Assembly: GCF_022811725.1 (NCBI RefSeq)
Contig: NZ_CP094527.1
Span: forward strand, 4,898,001 to 4,962,000
DNA length: 64,000 nucleotides
From: Mucilaginibacter sp. SMC90
GTDB taxonomy: Bacteria; Bacteroidota; Bacteroidia; Sphingobacteriales; Sphingobacteriaceae
Direction of reading: 5' to 3'
Position numbers and translations under genes: made by a program
Shown: in pieces, positions 53,732 to 61,466 of the stretch
Position numbering within the stretch: the stretch's first letter is position 1
Layout: each line of letters opens with the position of its first letter
Notes under the pieces: generated by a model
Told to the model about the DNA's origin: nothing
Seen by the model: only the letters and a program-made list of their open reading frames with translations
Database searches by the model: none

Positions 53732-56512
53732 ATGTATCAACAAAACCGCCTTGTTTATCTGTCAGGCCTGCTATTGTGTTTATTCATAACAGTAATAAGT
53801 AGCTTTAGCTGTAATAAGGCACCTAAAAATCAAACCTACACAATTGGTTTTTCGCAATGTACCGGGCTTGATTTGTGGCGTAAAACCATGCTTAACGAAA
53901 TGAAGACCGAGCTATCATTGCATCCCGGTGTCAATTTCATTTATGCAGATGCACATGGCGATAGCAAAACACAGGTGAGCCAGGTATCAAAAATGCTCAG
54001 GGATAAAATAGATCTGCTCATCATTTCTCCTAATGAGGCACAACCCCTTACCCCCATTGTTGACGAAGCTTATCAAAACAATATCCCGGTAATCATTATC
54101 GACAGAAAAACTTCTTCCTCATTATATACGGCTTATATAGGTGCCGACAATTATGAACTGGGTAAACTGGCCGGTCATTATTTAGGAACTACCCATAAAG
54201 GGAACCTTAATCTTGTAGAAGTTATGGGACTTCCGGGCTCATCACCGGCTATTGAAAGAGACCGTGGCTTTATGGACGGCATTAAGCAGTTTCCAAACAT
54301 CCATGTAAAAACCAAAATTTACGGCGACTGGCTCAAAGCAAACGCAGAAAAGCAGTTACTAAAAATAAAAGACAAACTAAATGATGTTAACGCCATTTTT
54401 GCTCATAACGATAATATGGCGCTCGGCACGCGCACTGTTCTCAATTCCATAAAATCGGTAAAGCCGGTTAAAGTAATTGGGGTTGATGCCTTGCCCGGCA
54501 TTGGCGGCGGTATGGAGATGGTTGATAATAAATTAATTGACGCGAGCCTGGTTTATCCTACAAGCGGCAAGGAAGCTATTGTAACTGCATTTAAAATATT
54601 GAACAAAGAGCCTTTTCTGCGCGAAAACATATTGCAGTCGCTGGTTATTGACTCAACCAATGTACAGTTGATGAAAATGCAGGTTAATAAAATAAACAGC
54701 CAGCAAAATGATATCATCAAACAACAAAGCTTACTAAAAGAGCAGCAACTGGTTTACAAAAGTCAGCAGGTAGTGCTTAACATCATTGTTATTTTATTGG
54801 TAATGGCCATTGTTTCGGGGGGGCTTGCCTTTTACTCTTTAATGGAAAACAGGAAGATCAATAAAAGCCTTGAAGCCAAAAATCAAGAGATCCAGCTGCA
54901 ACGAAATCAGTTGATCGAAATGTCGGCCAAAGCGCAGGCCGCAACCGAGGCCCGGTTAAATTTCTTCACCAATGTTACACATGAGTTCCGCACGCCGCTT
55001 ACACTTATGCTATCGCCGTTGAATGATATGCTGAAAGATGAAAAGTTAAGCGATATAGCCGGCAATGGGTTAAAAATGGTTAATCAAAACGCTTTCAGGC
55101 TTTTAAAGCTGGTTAACCAGTTAATTGATTACCGAAAAATTGAAGTAGATAAAAACACCATCAAAGCGTCGGAAAACAATATTGTAGCTTATGTACGGGA
55201 TATTATCGAAAGTTTCAGGTTCCATGCAAAAAAATTAAAGATCCAGTTTTACCTGGTACCAACCGAAAAAAATATCCCGGTATGGTTTGATGTAAACATG
55301 CTTGATAAGGTTTTCTTTAACCTGTTTTCAAACGCCATCAAATTTATTTCGGGCGAAGGTGCCATAAAAGTTTATATCCGCAGGGATAAAGATTTTGTTT
55401 ATGTAGATATCCACGATAACGGAGTTGGTATTTCTGAAGAAGACGCCGCCCTCATATTCGATCAGTTTTACCAGGCAGACAATGCCCCGCGGGTTGGATC
55501 GGGCATAGGATTATCTTTGTCAAAAGAGATCATTCTTTTACACCACGGCTGTATTGAGGTAACAACAAAAAAATGGGAAGGCACCACGTTTAAAATAACA
55601 CTTCCATTAGGCGATGCTCATTTAAACGATAACGAAAAAACAGAAAACAAGGATACCTGGCCCAATATGGATGAGCAGTCAAAAGCTTACCAGGCAGATA
55701 TTGACAATCTGCAAACTGACCGGGAAATACACCTTGGTGCCGAGCCAAAAGAGTTATCGATTTTGCTTGTTGAAGATAACGCCGACCTGCTACAATACCT
55801 TTGCCAAAAATTCAGCGAGCACTTTGAAGTGTTTACAGCCGCCGACGGAAACCAGGCTTTTACGCAGGCTTATGAAAAAGTACCGGATATCATCATTTCT
55901 GACGTGGTGTTACCGGGATACTCAGGTAAGGAAATTGTACAACGCTTAAAGACAGACCTGCGCACTTCGCATATCCCGGTTATATTGCTTACTGCGCAAA
56001 GCAGCGACGAGCAAAAAATTTCCGGCATGCACTCCCTTGCCGATCTCTACATTTCAAAACCGTTTAACTTTGACTATTTGCTGGCAGGAGTACAGAACTT
56101 ATTAAAAAACAGAAAGATACTGCGTGAACATTATTCAAGCGATATAACCGGGCCCGAAAAGTTGACAGCAGCTAAAACGCTCGATAAAAAATTTATTAAT
56201 GACTTTGCAGGCATAGTAGAAAAAAATATTGCAAACGAGAATTTTAGCATTGAAGATATCTGCAGGCTCATCGGAATCTCCAGGATACAATTGTACCGTA
56301 AAATAAAAGCGCTTTTAGGCTGTACAGTAAATGAATATATCTTAACCCGCCGGCTAAAAAAAGCAAGCTATTTATTGATTAACGAAAACCTGAGTATTGC
56401 AGAGATCACTTACCAGGTAGGGTTTTCAAGTCCCAATTATTTTTCAACTGCTTTTAAAGCAAAATATGGTTGTCCCCCGTCTGAATACAAACACAGCAAA
56501 GTGAACGGGTAA
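53732..56512 (+). CDS. Hybrid two-component system, fructose-sensor-like (HTCS)
   Basis: 926 residues. Signal/anchor with Cys near 27, then a periplasmic sugar-binding (LacI/ribose-binding-type) domain at about 35-320 (TIGFSQCTGLDLWRK, AHNDNMALGTRTVL, VIGVDALPGIGGGMEMV), TM helix about 345-367, histidine kinase with His417 (THEFRTPLTL) and ATPase (NAIKFISG, GSGIGLSLSK), receiver with Asp724 (IISDVVLPGYSG), and a C-terminal AraC HTH (about 820-926). A periplasmic-binding sensor is the layout of the B. thetaiotaomicron fructose sensor BT1754. Activates the divergent operon. Confidence 0.93.
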   Translation: MYQQNRLVYLSGLLLCLFITVISSFSCNKAPKNQTYTIGFSQCTGLDLWRKTMLNEMKTELSLHPGVNFIYADAHGDSKTQVSQVSKMLRDKIDLLIISPNEAQPLTPIVDEAYQNNIPVIIIDRKTSSSLYTAYIGADNYELGKLAGHYLGTTHKGNLNLVEVMGLPGSSPAIERDRGFMDGIKQFPNIHVKTKIYGDWLKANAEKQLLKIKDKLNDVNAIFAHNDNMALGTRTVLNSIKSVKPVKVIGVDALPGIGGGMEMVDNKLIDASLVYPTSGKEAIVTAFKILNKEPFLRENILQSLVIDSTNVQLMKMQVNKINSQQNDIIKQQSLLKEQQLVYKSQQVVLNIIVILLVMAIVSGGLAFYSLMENRKINKSLEAKNQEIQLQRNQLIEMSAKAQAATEARLNFFTNVTHEFRTPLTLMLSPLNDMLKDEKLSDIAGNGLKMVNQNAFRLLKLVNQLIDYRKIEVDKNTIKASENNIVAYVRDIIESFRFHAKKLKIQFYLVPTEKNIPVWFDVNMLDKVFFNLFSNAIKFISGEGAIKVYIRRDKDFVYVDIHDNGVGISEEDAALIFDQFYQADNAPRVGSGIGLSLSKEIILLHHGCIEVTTKKWEGTTFKITLPLGDAHLNDNEKTENKDTWPNMDEQSKAYQADIDNLQTDREIHLGAEPKELSILLVEDNADLLQYLCQKFSEHFEVFTAADGNQAFTQAYEKVPDIIISDVVLPGYSGKEIVQRLKTDLRTSHIPVILLTAQSSDEQKISGMHSLADLYISKPFNFDYLLAGVQNLLKNRKILREHYSSDITGPEKLTAAKTLDKKFINDFAGIVEKNIANENFSIEDICRLIGISRIQLYRKIKALLGCTVNEYILTRRLKKASYLLINENLSIAEITYQVGFSSPNYFSTAFKAKYGCPPSEYKHSKVNG

Positions 56513-56846
56513 ACACTTTGCGGGCAGTTAAAAAGGACTTGCAGTTTTTGTAAATATGATCAATTACCAATATTTGCTTCAAAACAAATTCTTGAGATTT
56601 AAGGACCCTATTCGTTCATTTGTTTTAATTTTATAAATTACATTTGTTTAATCTTATCAAACAAGATTTTAATACCCCTGCGTGTTCTGCACCTGCCAAA
56701 GCCTGTCTCCGATGGGCTTTTTGTATTTATATCATAATATTTCAAATCGTTGAATTACTTGACCGAAAATGCAGTGCAAAATGCCTGTTTAATAACAGGA
56801 AAATCACAATTTGTTGGTTACTCCCATTATGCAAGCTTCATCAATC
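56513..56846. other. Intergenic: possible short transcript between HTCS and Thg1-like gene
   Basis: TACATTTG at 56638-56645 fits the -7 consensus, and a terminator-like hairpin AAAGCC/GGCTTT followed by T lies at 56698-56722, bounding a possible RNA of about 70 bases. A 68-codon frame (56644-56850) has no motif and I do not call it. No other feature seen. Confidence 0.35.
56698..56722 (+). terminator. Weak terminator-like hairpin
   Basis: AAAGCC (56698-56703) / GGCTTT (56715-56720) with an 11-base loop, then T. It contains CTGTCTCCG and is followed by TTGTATTTATA; the same two words occur in the opposite orientation on the other side of the Thg1/kinase pair (58070-58135). Confidence 0.4.
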
Positions 56847-57608
56847 CTAAACGCTTTCCAGGAAACTTTGTATAAATCTGTTGTATTCTTCGCGCAAGGG
56901 TAATTCGAAATCTGTGTGCAATATTCGCTTATCAACCAAAACATGCTCATTGGTTTTGGGGTTAAATCCTTCTTTTTTTACATCTTTCCAATAAATACCT
57001 ATTCCTCTTTTTTGCCATGTAGGAACGTTATTGAAGTTGATGCCATATTGAAACAACAATTCGTTTTTGGCCGCAATACTCATGCCTTCAATTTTCGAGG
57101 TAGCCTCACCTACGGTGTTATTATCTTGCCTCAAGCGCCAGTAGCAATGCGCGTTTAAAGCATTCCTGTGTGCATCTTCATTACGCCATCTGAAATAATC
57201 CTCTACCAATTTTGAGTTGGGGATTTCAGAAATACGACAATCAAAAGCCCCTACGCTTCCCAGCCCAACAGAAAATTTGGCACTGGCCTCACCTGCCAAC
57301 ACAGAAATATATTTCCTGATCTTTCTTCCAAAAAGGTTTTCATTGGGATGAAATAGCAAGGATATTTCATCGCTTTGTGTATAGCCATAAATCACATTGA
57401 AACCACAGGTCATCAGGTGTATTACAGTTTCAACCATTAAGTCGCGGAACCTTTCATCAAATGGCGCTTTAAATTGATGCACCTCTTTGGTGAGCCGGGT
57501 GAAGCCTCGTCCATCAATCCTGGCAATAATATACATATCAGGTAAAACGCAACGGTCTTGTGAGGTTTCGTAAACCCTCATTTTAACATCCAAATTATCA
57601 AATTTCAT
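56847..57608 (-). CDS. Thg1-like 3'-5' RNA polymerase (tRNA-His guanylyltransferase family)
   Basis: 253 residues. Family enzymes add nucleotides to the 5' end of tRNA in the 3'-5' direction; eukaryotic Thg1 adds G-1 to tRNA-His, and bacterial/archaeal Thg1-like proteins repair truncated tRNA 5' ends. The palm catalytic residues are present: Asp32 in ARIDGRGFTRL and Asp80-Glu81 in YTQSDEISLLF. The C-terminal region has NALNAHCYWRLRQDN and the NNVPTWQKRGIGIYW motif of the family. Its start overlaps the 3' end of the polynucleotide-kinase-like gene by 11 bases, so they are translationally coupled. Bacteria encode G-1 of tRNA-His in DNA, so a repair role is more likely than His maturation. Confidence 0.92.
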   Translation of the reverse strand: MKFDNLDVKMRVYETSQDRCVLPDMYIIARIDGRGFTRLTKEVHQFKAPFDERFRDLMVETVIHLMTCGFNVIYGYTQSDEISLLFHPNENLFGRKIRKYISVLAGEASAKFSVGLGSVGAFDCRISEIPNSKLVEDYFRWRNEDAHRNALNAHCYWRLRQDNNTVGEATSKIEGMSIAAKNELLFQYGINFNNVPTWQKRGIGIYWKDVKKEGFNPKTNEHVLVDKRILHTDFELPLREEYNRFIQSFLESV

Positions 57609-58044
57609 TTGACCATTCTTTTACGGTAAATGTGTTATTCTCGGCCGTTACATAATACAATTCATCAAACCCTTCGTCCATAGAAGGCAGGCGCAATCGC
57701 CCGTAAGTTCCCTTTATTCCAATTTCAGGAATTTTCTCGTTGCCCCAACGCTGGTTATTACGATCCAGGGCATCGGTCAGTTTTGATTGAAAATAATATC
57801 CGGTTACTTTGAACTTGTTTGCTTTTGCAATGGCTATATATTTAGCCCTTTCTTCTGGAGAAGGATTAGTATTGTCTATTACAAAAGGGTGAAACGTGAG
57901 AATACAGGTTTCAATAAACCGGAGTTCTTTGTTTCTTGTATTTAATTGGTCTAAGGAAATGCGCATGTGCGTTTTAAAAAACTTCTCTTTAAAAAAAGTA
58001 GTTTTCCCAGTTGCCTGAATGCCACAAAATATTACTGCTTCCAT
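57598..58044 (-). CDS. PNKP-like polynucleotide 5'-kinase / AAA-type P-loop protein
   Basis: 148 residues. Walker A GIQATGKT at 8-15, catalytic-type Asp32 in ISLDQ, the PNKP-kinase hallmark FVIDNTNPSPEER at 54-66 (VAIDNTNP in mammalian PNKP), and a lid Arg in LDRNNQRW (93-100). This is the kinase-domain pattern of T4 Pnkp/PNKP, expected to put a phosphate on a 5'-OH of RNA or DNA. No phosphatase domain. Overlaps the Thg1-like gene by 11 bases; together they would first activate and then extend an RNA 5' end. The function is inferred. Confidence 0.85.
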   Translation of the reverse strand: MEAVIFCGIQATGKTTFFKEKFFKTHMRISLDQLNTRNKELRFIETCILTFHPFVIDNTNPSPEERAKYIAIAKANKFKVTGYYFQSKLTDALDRNNQRWGNEKIPEIGIKGTYGRLRLPSMDEGFDELYYVTAENNTFTVKEWSNEI

Positions 58045-58072
58045 TGTACAAAGCCATTAACTGTATAAATAC

Positions 58073-58108
58073 AAAAAAGGAAGAACTATTGCTATTTCTT
58101 CCTTTTTT
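58073..58108. terminator. Bidirectional terminator/attenuator before the kinase gene
   Basis: AAAAAAGGAAGAA (58073-58085) / TTCTTCCTTTTTT (58096-58108), perfect, about 30 bases before the kinase ATG at 58044. Any transcript coming from the right would have to read through it. Confidence 0.75.
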
Positions 58109-58115
58109 GCGTTTT

Positions 58116-58152
58116 GCGGAGACAGGGATTTGTATACACACCTGTTTCCCGC
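58116..58152 (-). ncRNA. tRNA minihelix-like hairpin
   Basis: Minus strand: GCGGGAA can pair (with one wobble and one mismatch) with TCTCCGC, and ACAGG with CCTGT inside it, as in a tRNA acceptor stem stacked on a T stem with the D and anticodon arms missing. The loop (tgtgtatacaaatc) contains AAATCC as at the end of a T loop. It is followed after 7 bases by a terminator, as real tRNA genes are. It may be a remnant of a tRNA gene; it may also be a chance hairpin. Confidence 0.35.
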
Positions 58153-58389
58153 TTTAAATTGATATTTTAAGGGTTTTCATTTTCGAACTAATCGATTTAC
58201 TCACCACTTTTATATTTTAAAGATTAGCTGCAAATGCTGCATTCAAATATACTAAAATCGATCTGTAAATAAACCGGGTCGATCTGTTCTGAAGGCTTTC
58301 ATGTAAAACTAACCTTCGTCACACACGCAGGTGCTTTTTTATGAAATACACCAAAAACGGTTGACTCCTTATTAAAAGCTTATTTTAAT

Positions 58390-59139
58390 TTATAGATCGC
58401 GCAGCCCGCCATCAACCAATAGTTCGGTGCCTAACAGATAACTTGAATCGTCTGATGCTAAATATACTGCTGCGGCTCCAATTTCAGAAGGCTTACCAAG
58501 GCGTTTTACCGGTGTAAAGTTGCCCATGTTCTCTGCCATTTGCCTGGCTTCATCAGCAGAACTTGCGACTGTATTGAACACCGGTGTATCAATTGGACCC
58601 GGGCTCAACGTATTCACGCGAATTTTCAACGGTAACAAATCTACCGAAAAGCTCCGCGCTAAAGAACGTACCGCAGCCTTGGTGGCAGAATAGGCTGCAT
58701 GATTTGGCACACCTTTGCCGTTTACAGTAGAAGATATCAAAATGACCGATGCGCCTTCATTCAACACTGAAATCGCTTTCTGGACTGTGAAAAATGCGCC
58801 TTTAAAATTAACATCGCTTACTTTATCAAACTGTTCTTCGGTAAAGTCTGCCAATGGATTAAGCACATATACGCCTGCGTTGGCTACCAATATATCCAGT
58901 TTTCCAAATTGTTCAGATACTTGCTGGTAGATCTGTTCCAGATCGGTGAGACTGGAAACGTCGCCCCGGAAGCCAGTGGCTTCGCTGCCCAGTTCTTTTA
59001 CGGCACTATCCAAAGCCGACTGATTCCTGCCTGTAATAATAACCTTTGCGCCTTCCGCTATAAATGATTGGGCAATACCTAAACCTATACCGCTGCTTCC
59101 GCCTGTGATCAGGGCTACTTTGTTTGTTAACTTTTTCAT
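58390..59139 (-). CDS. SDR family oxidoreductase
   Basis: 249 residues. Classical SDR: TGGSSGIG at 12-19, NAG at 87-89, Ser136, Tyr150 and Lys154, and the end SYLLGTELLVDGGLRDL typical of glucose-1-dehydrogenase/3-oxoacyl-ACP-reductase-like SDRs. It is preceded by the 37-bp control sequence shared with the AhpD-like gene, next to the Crp/Fnr regulator gene, so it is one of its likely targets. Substrate unknown. Confidence 0.94.
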   Translation of the reverse strand: MKKLTNKVALITGGSSGIGLGIAQSFIAEGAKVIITGRNQSALDSAVKELGSEATGFRGDVSSLTDLEQIYQQVSEQFGKLDILVANAGVYVLNPLADFTEEQFDKVSDVNFKGAFFTVQKAISVLNEGASVILISSTVNGKGVPNHAAYSATKAAVRSLARSFSVDLLPLKIRVNTLSPGPIDTPVFNTVASSADEARQMAENMGNFTPVKRLGKPSEIGAAAVYLASDDSSYLLGTELLVDGGLRDL

Positions 59140-59198
59140 AATCTTTTTACTTGTTTTGTTTGACTATGCAAAGTTGCCTCACAACTGATTTTCCGGAG

Positions 59199-59235
59199 AT
59201 GAAGTAGATTAGGAAAAAAGGTTGAACTACTTCAA
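59199..59235. promoter_or_regulatory. 37-bp shared control sequence, copy 1 (SDR promoter)
   Basis: In the direction of the SDR gene: TTGAAGTAGTTCAA, short spacer, CCTAATCTACTTCAT. Near-identical to the sequence at 59863-59899 before the AhpD-like gene, in the same orientation relative to its gene. A CTTTG box follows 25 bases later. Two GTAGTTCAA/CTACTTCA half-sites fit a Crp/Fnr-type dimer binding site. Confidence 0.6.
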
Positions 59236-59822
59236 CTTTTTGGCTTAACCCGTTGATTGCGGATTTTGGAAAGAAATTCAGTGGTCATACCCAGGTAGGA
59301 AGCTATAACGTACTGAGGGAATCTATTAACCATCAACGGATATTTCTCCATAAACAATTCATAGCGTTCTTCGGCAGATTGAGTGAGGCTGCTGATAATT
59401 CGGCGTTGCATGAATGCCACCGAGCGTTCGGCCAGGATGCGGAAAAAAGTCTCAAATTTATGGTTTTCAGCCTTTAGCTTAATTTCCTGCTCGTGTGTCA
59501 ACTGGAATAACAGGCTATCTTCCATGGCGATGACAAACATGCTGGCCGGCTGCTGAAATATATAGCTGTTGTAATCGGATATCCACCACTCCTCAACTGC
59601 TAACTGAATGGTATGATCCTGCCCTTCGTCGCCAACTACGTACGCTCTTAAGGAACCATCTAAAACAAAGTAGCGGCTTTTAGCGGTAAAATCGGGTTGG
59701 ATAATGAACTGTCTTTTTTTTACTCTGTGTTCTTTAAAGGCTGCTGCAAATTGTATCCCCTCGTCCTCTGTCAAGGCAACATGCTTTTTAGCATAGCTAA
59801 TAATAGTATCCTGGTGGCTCAT
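59232..59822 (-). CDS. Crp/Fnr family transcriptional regulator
   Basis: 196 residues. N-terminal cyclic-nucleotide-binding-like beta-roll (about 20-120, FIIQPDFTAKSRYFVLDGSLRAYV), coupling helix (KAENHKFETFFRILAERSVAFMQRRI) and a C-terminal winged HTH cut short after the recognition helix (YVIASYLGMTTEFLSKIRNQRV), as usual in Bacteroidota members. No Cys cluster for an Fe-S centre and the phosphate-cassette Arg is not evident, so cAMP binding is unlikely. Lies between the two copies of the 37-bp control sequence, which it probably binds. Confidence 0.93.
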   Translation of the reverse strand: MSHQDTIISYAKKHVALTEDEGIQFAAAFKEHRVKKRQFIIQPDFTAKSRYFVLDGSLRAYVVGDEGQDHTIQLAVEEWWISDYNSYIFQQPASMFVIAMEDSLLFQLTHEQEIKLKAENHKFETFFRILAERSVAFMQRRIISSLTQSAEERYELFMEKYPLMVNRFPQYVIASYLGMTTEFLSKIRNQRVKPKS

Positions 59823-59862
59823 ATAATTAAGGTCTGAATAACAAATATAGAGAATTGAGATA

Positions 59863-59899
59863 TTGAACTACTTCAACATCCTTTCCTAATCTACTTCAT
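59863..59899. promoter_or_regulatory. 37-bp shared control sequence, copy 2 (AhpD-like gene promoter)
   Basis: TTGAACTACTTCAA, spacer, CCTAATCTACTTCAT. Inverted in the window compared with copy 1 but oriented the same way to its gene. A CTTTG box follows 26 bases later, against 25 for copy 1. Confidence 0.6.
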
Positions 59900-59973
59900 T
59901 GAAACGGGGAGCGCCCTCATGCCACCTTTGTAATGTCAACAATGACGTAACAACAATTAAAAAATTCAGCATA

Positions 59974-60516
59974 ATGGAAACTCAAACAAATTTCACAGTG
60001 CCCACCAGATCAGAAGTATCAGCCAACAACCAGGCAATTTTTGATAGCCTTCAAAAAGGTTTAGGTTTTGTACCAAACCTGTATGCTTATTTCGCAAAAA
60101 ATGAAACTGCATTAGGCGACTATCTTACATTGCAAAATCGCAAAAGCACGCTGCGTGGTAAAGAAAGAGAAGTGGTTAACCTGGTAACCAGCCAGATCAA
60201 CGAATGTAATTATTGCCGGGCCGCTCATACTGCTTTAGGCAAATTGAATGGTTTCACAGATGAACAGATACTGGATATCCGCCGCGGTCATGCCCCCTTT
60301 GATAACAAACTGGATGCTTTGGCCAAATTCACAAAATCAGTAGTTCAGAACCGTGGCCGCGCCACCCGGCCCGCAGTTGAAGGCTTCTTCGCAGCAGGCT
60401 ATACTGAAGCCAATCTCATCGATGTTGTTATCACTGTTGGCGACAAGATTATCACCAATTACATCCATAACTTAACCGAACTCGAAATAGATTTCCCGAT
60501 TGCAGAGGAAATATAA
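59974..60516 (+). CDS. Carboxymuconolactone decarboxylase family (AhpD-like) protein
   Basis: 180 residues from the ATG at 59974 (METQTNFTVPTRSEV), chosen because the upstream frame contains the promoter and shows no domain. The CMD domain has Cys78-x2-Cys81-x3-His85 (NECNYCRAAHTALG), the AhpD peroxidase-type redox site; family members pass electrons to peroxiredoxin or act as antioxidants. Preceded by the shared control sequence. The DUF417 gene follows 96 bases later. A role against oxidative or electrophile stress is inferred. Confidence 0.92.
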   Translation: METQTNFTVPTRSEVSANNQAIFDSLQKGLGFVPNLYAYFAKNETALGDYLTLQNRKSTLRGKEREVVNLVTSQINECNYCRAAHTALGKLNGFTDEQILDIRRGHAPFDNKLDALAKFTKSVVQNRGRATRPAVEGFFAAGYTEANLIDVVITVGDKIITNYIHNLTELEIDFPIAEEI

Positions 60517-60612
60517 TCAAGATACAGGCAGTGCGGAGCGTGGAATTTTTCAGCTCCGTTTTGAAAATAACACACAAATCATCAATTTTTTAACACATAA
60601 AATTTAAAAGTC

Positions 60613-61074
60613 ATGTTAACACTATCAAAAAAAATCGCGGTATGGAACTTGCCGTTTATTATAACCACATTCGGAATAGTAACTATTTTGCTTTGGATCG
60701 GTTCATTTAAGTTTGAAGCTGTAGAAGCTAACGGAATTGCACCTTTGGTTACTAACAGCCCATTAGTTAGTTGGGATTACAGTATTTTTGGTGTACGCAC
60801 CGGTTCTTCGCTTATCGGCATCACCGAAATTATTGCTGCCTTATTGATTCTCGCCGGAATATTCAAACCCAGCCTGGGGCTGATAGGTGCCGCAATATCA
60901 ATAATCATATTTTTTGTAACCAGTACTTTTGTTTTATCAACCCCTGGAGTAGTGCACATCGTCAATGGCTTTCCACGATTATCCGATCTGGGTTCATTCC
61001 TTTACAAGGATATTACCGCTTTAGGCGGATCCCTTTACCTCTTTGTACATTTTGGTGAAAAGGCAAAAGTTTAA
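60613..61074 (+). CDS. DUF417 (YkgB/RclC-like) inner-membrane protein
   Basis: 153 residues, four hydrophobic segments (about 12-32, 68-85, 88-110, 133-148). Motifs IGSFKFEAVEANGIAPLVTNSPLVSW and FVLSTPGVVHIVNGFP identify DUF417. E. coli RclC of this family is part of the reactive-chlorine response; whether this one does the same is unknown. Neighbour of the AhpD-like gene and likely in its operon. Followed by a strong terminator. Confidence 0.9.
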   Translation: MLTLSKKIAVWNLPFIITTFGIVTILLWIGSFKFEAVEANGIAPLVTNSPLVSWDYSIFGVRTGSSLIGITEIIAALLILAGIFKPSLGLIGAAISIIIFFVTSTFVLSTPGVVHIVNGFPRLSDLGSFLYKDITALGGSLYLFVHFGEKAKV

Positions 61075-61466
61075 CGTTTTTTAATATTTAGAAGTGCAGA
61101 CTTGTTTTGAGTCTGCACTTTTGGTGTTTAGGCCTTTATACTTTCCTGAGGTGGTTGACAACACAATACTTATCATCTTACAGCCTGAAGCCGTTCGGTC
61201 TAAACCCAAATCAAGCGGGTCTTTTAGTATTAAGTTCCAATTGAGCATCCGGAAGCAACTTCATCTTGATTATCAAAAAGTTGATGCTATAAAACTGTGA
61301 ATGAAAAATAAAATCTTATAACCGAGTACCCAAATTGCCTGTTATCCCTCCGGGGTTAATCATCCCGGCATAATTTGCATATGGGCCTTCAACCACAAAA
61401 TAGTTACAACCTTAACACACTAAACGCCGCAAATGCAAGTTATTTATGCAACTTTAAACCTTGACG
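61075..61466. other. Intergenic stretch before the macroglobulin gene
   Basis: Left end is the DUF417 terminator. The next 200 bases contain an open frame of 68 codons (61094-61300) with a protein-like tail (SSGSFSIKFQLSIRKQLHLDYQKVDAIKL) but no start or motif; it may be a gene remnant, not called. Nothing else seen. Confidence 0.4.
61092..61122 (+). terminator. Terminator of the DUF417 gene
   Basis: AAGTGCAGACT (61092-61102) / AGTCTGCACTT (61110-61120), then TT, 18 bases past the stop. Confidence 0.85.

Larger units (their letters stand above)
58045..58389. other. Leader of the RNA-repair pair, with hairpin and terminator
   Basis: Contains, in the direction of the kinase gene, the tRNA-acceptor-like hairpin at 58116-58152 and a terminator-like stem at 58073-58108. 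The rest (58153-58389) is AT-rich without a gene. Confidence 0.5.

Noticed and set aside
56644..56850. 68-codon frame before the Thg1-like gene
   Set aside because: Starts on the -7-like box, spans the terminator-like hairpin and has no motif.
56847..57608. Role in adding G-1 to tRNA-His
   Set aside because: Bacteria encode this base in the tRNA gene, so the eukaryotic role is not assumed; repair is favoured by the kinase partner.
61094..61300. 68-codon frame after the DUF417 terminator
   Set aside because: Starts inside the terminator stem. Its end looks protein-like and may be a gene remnant, but there is not enough to call one.
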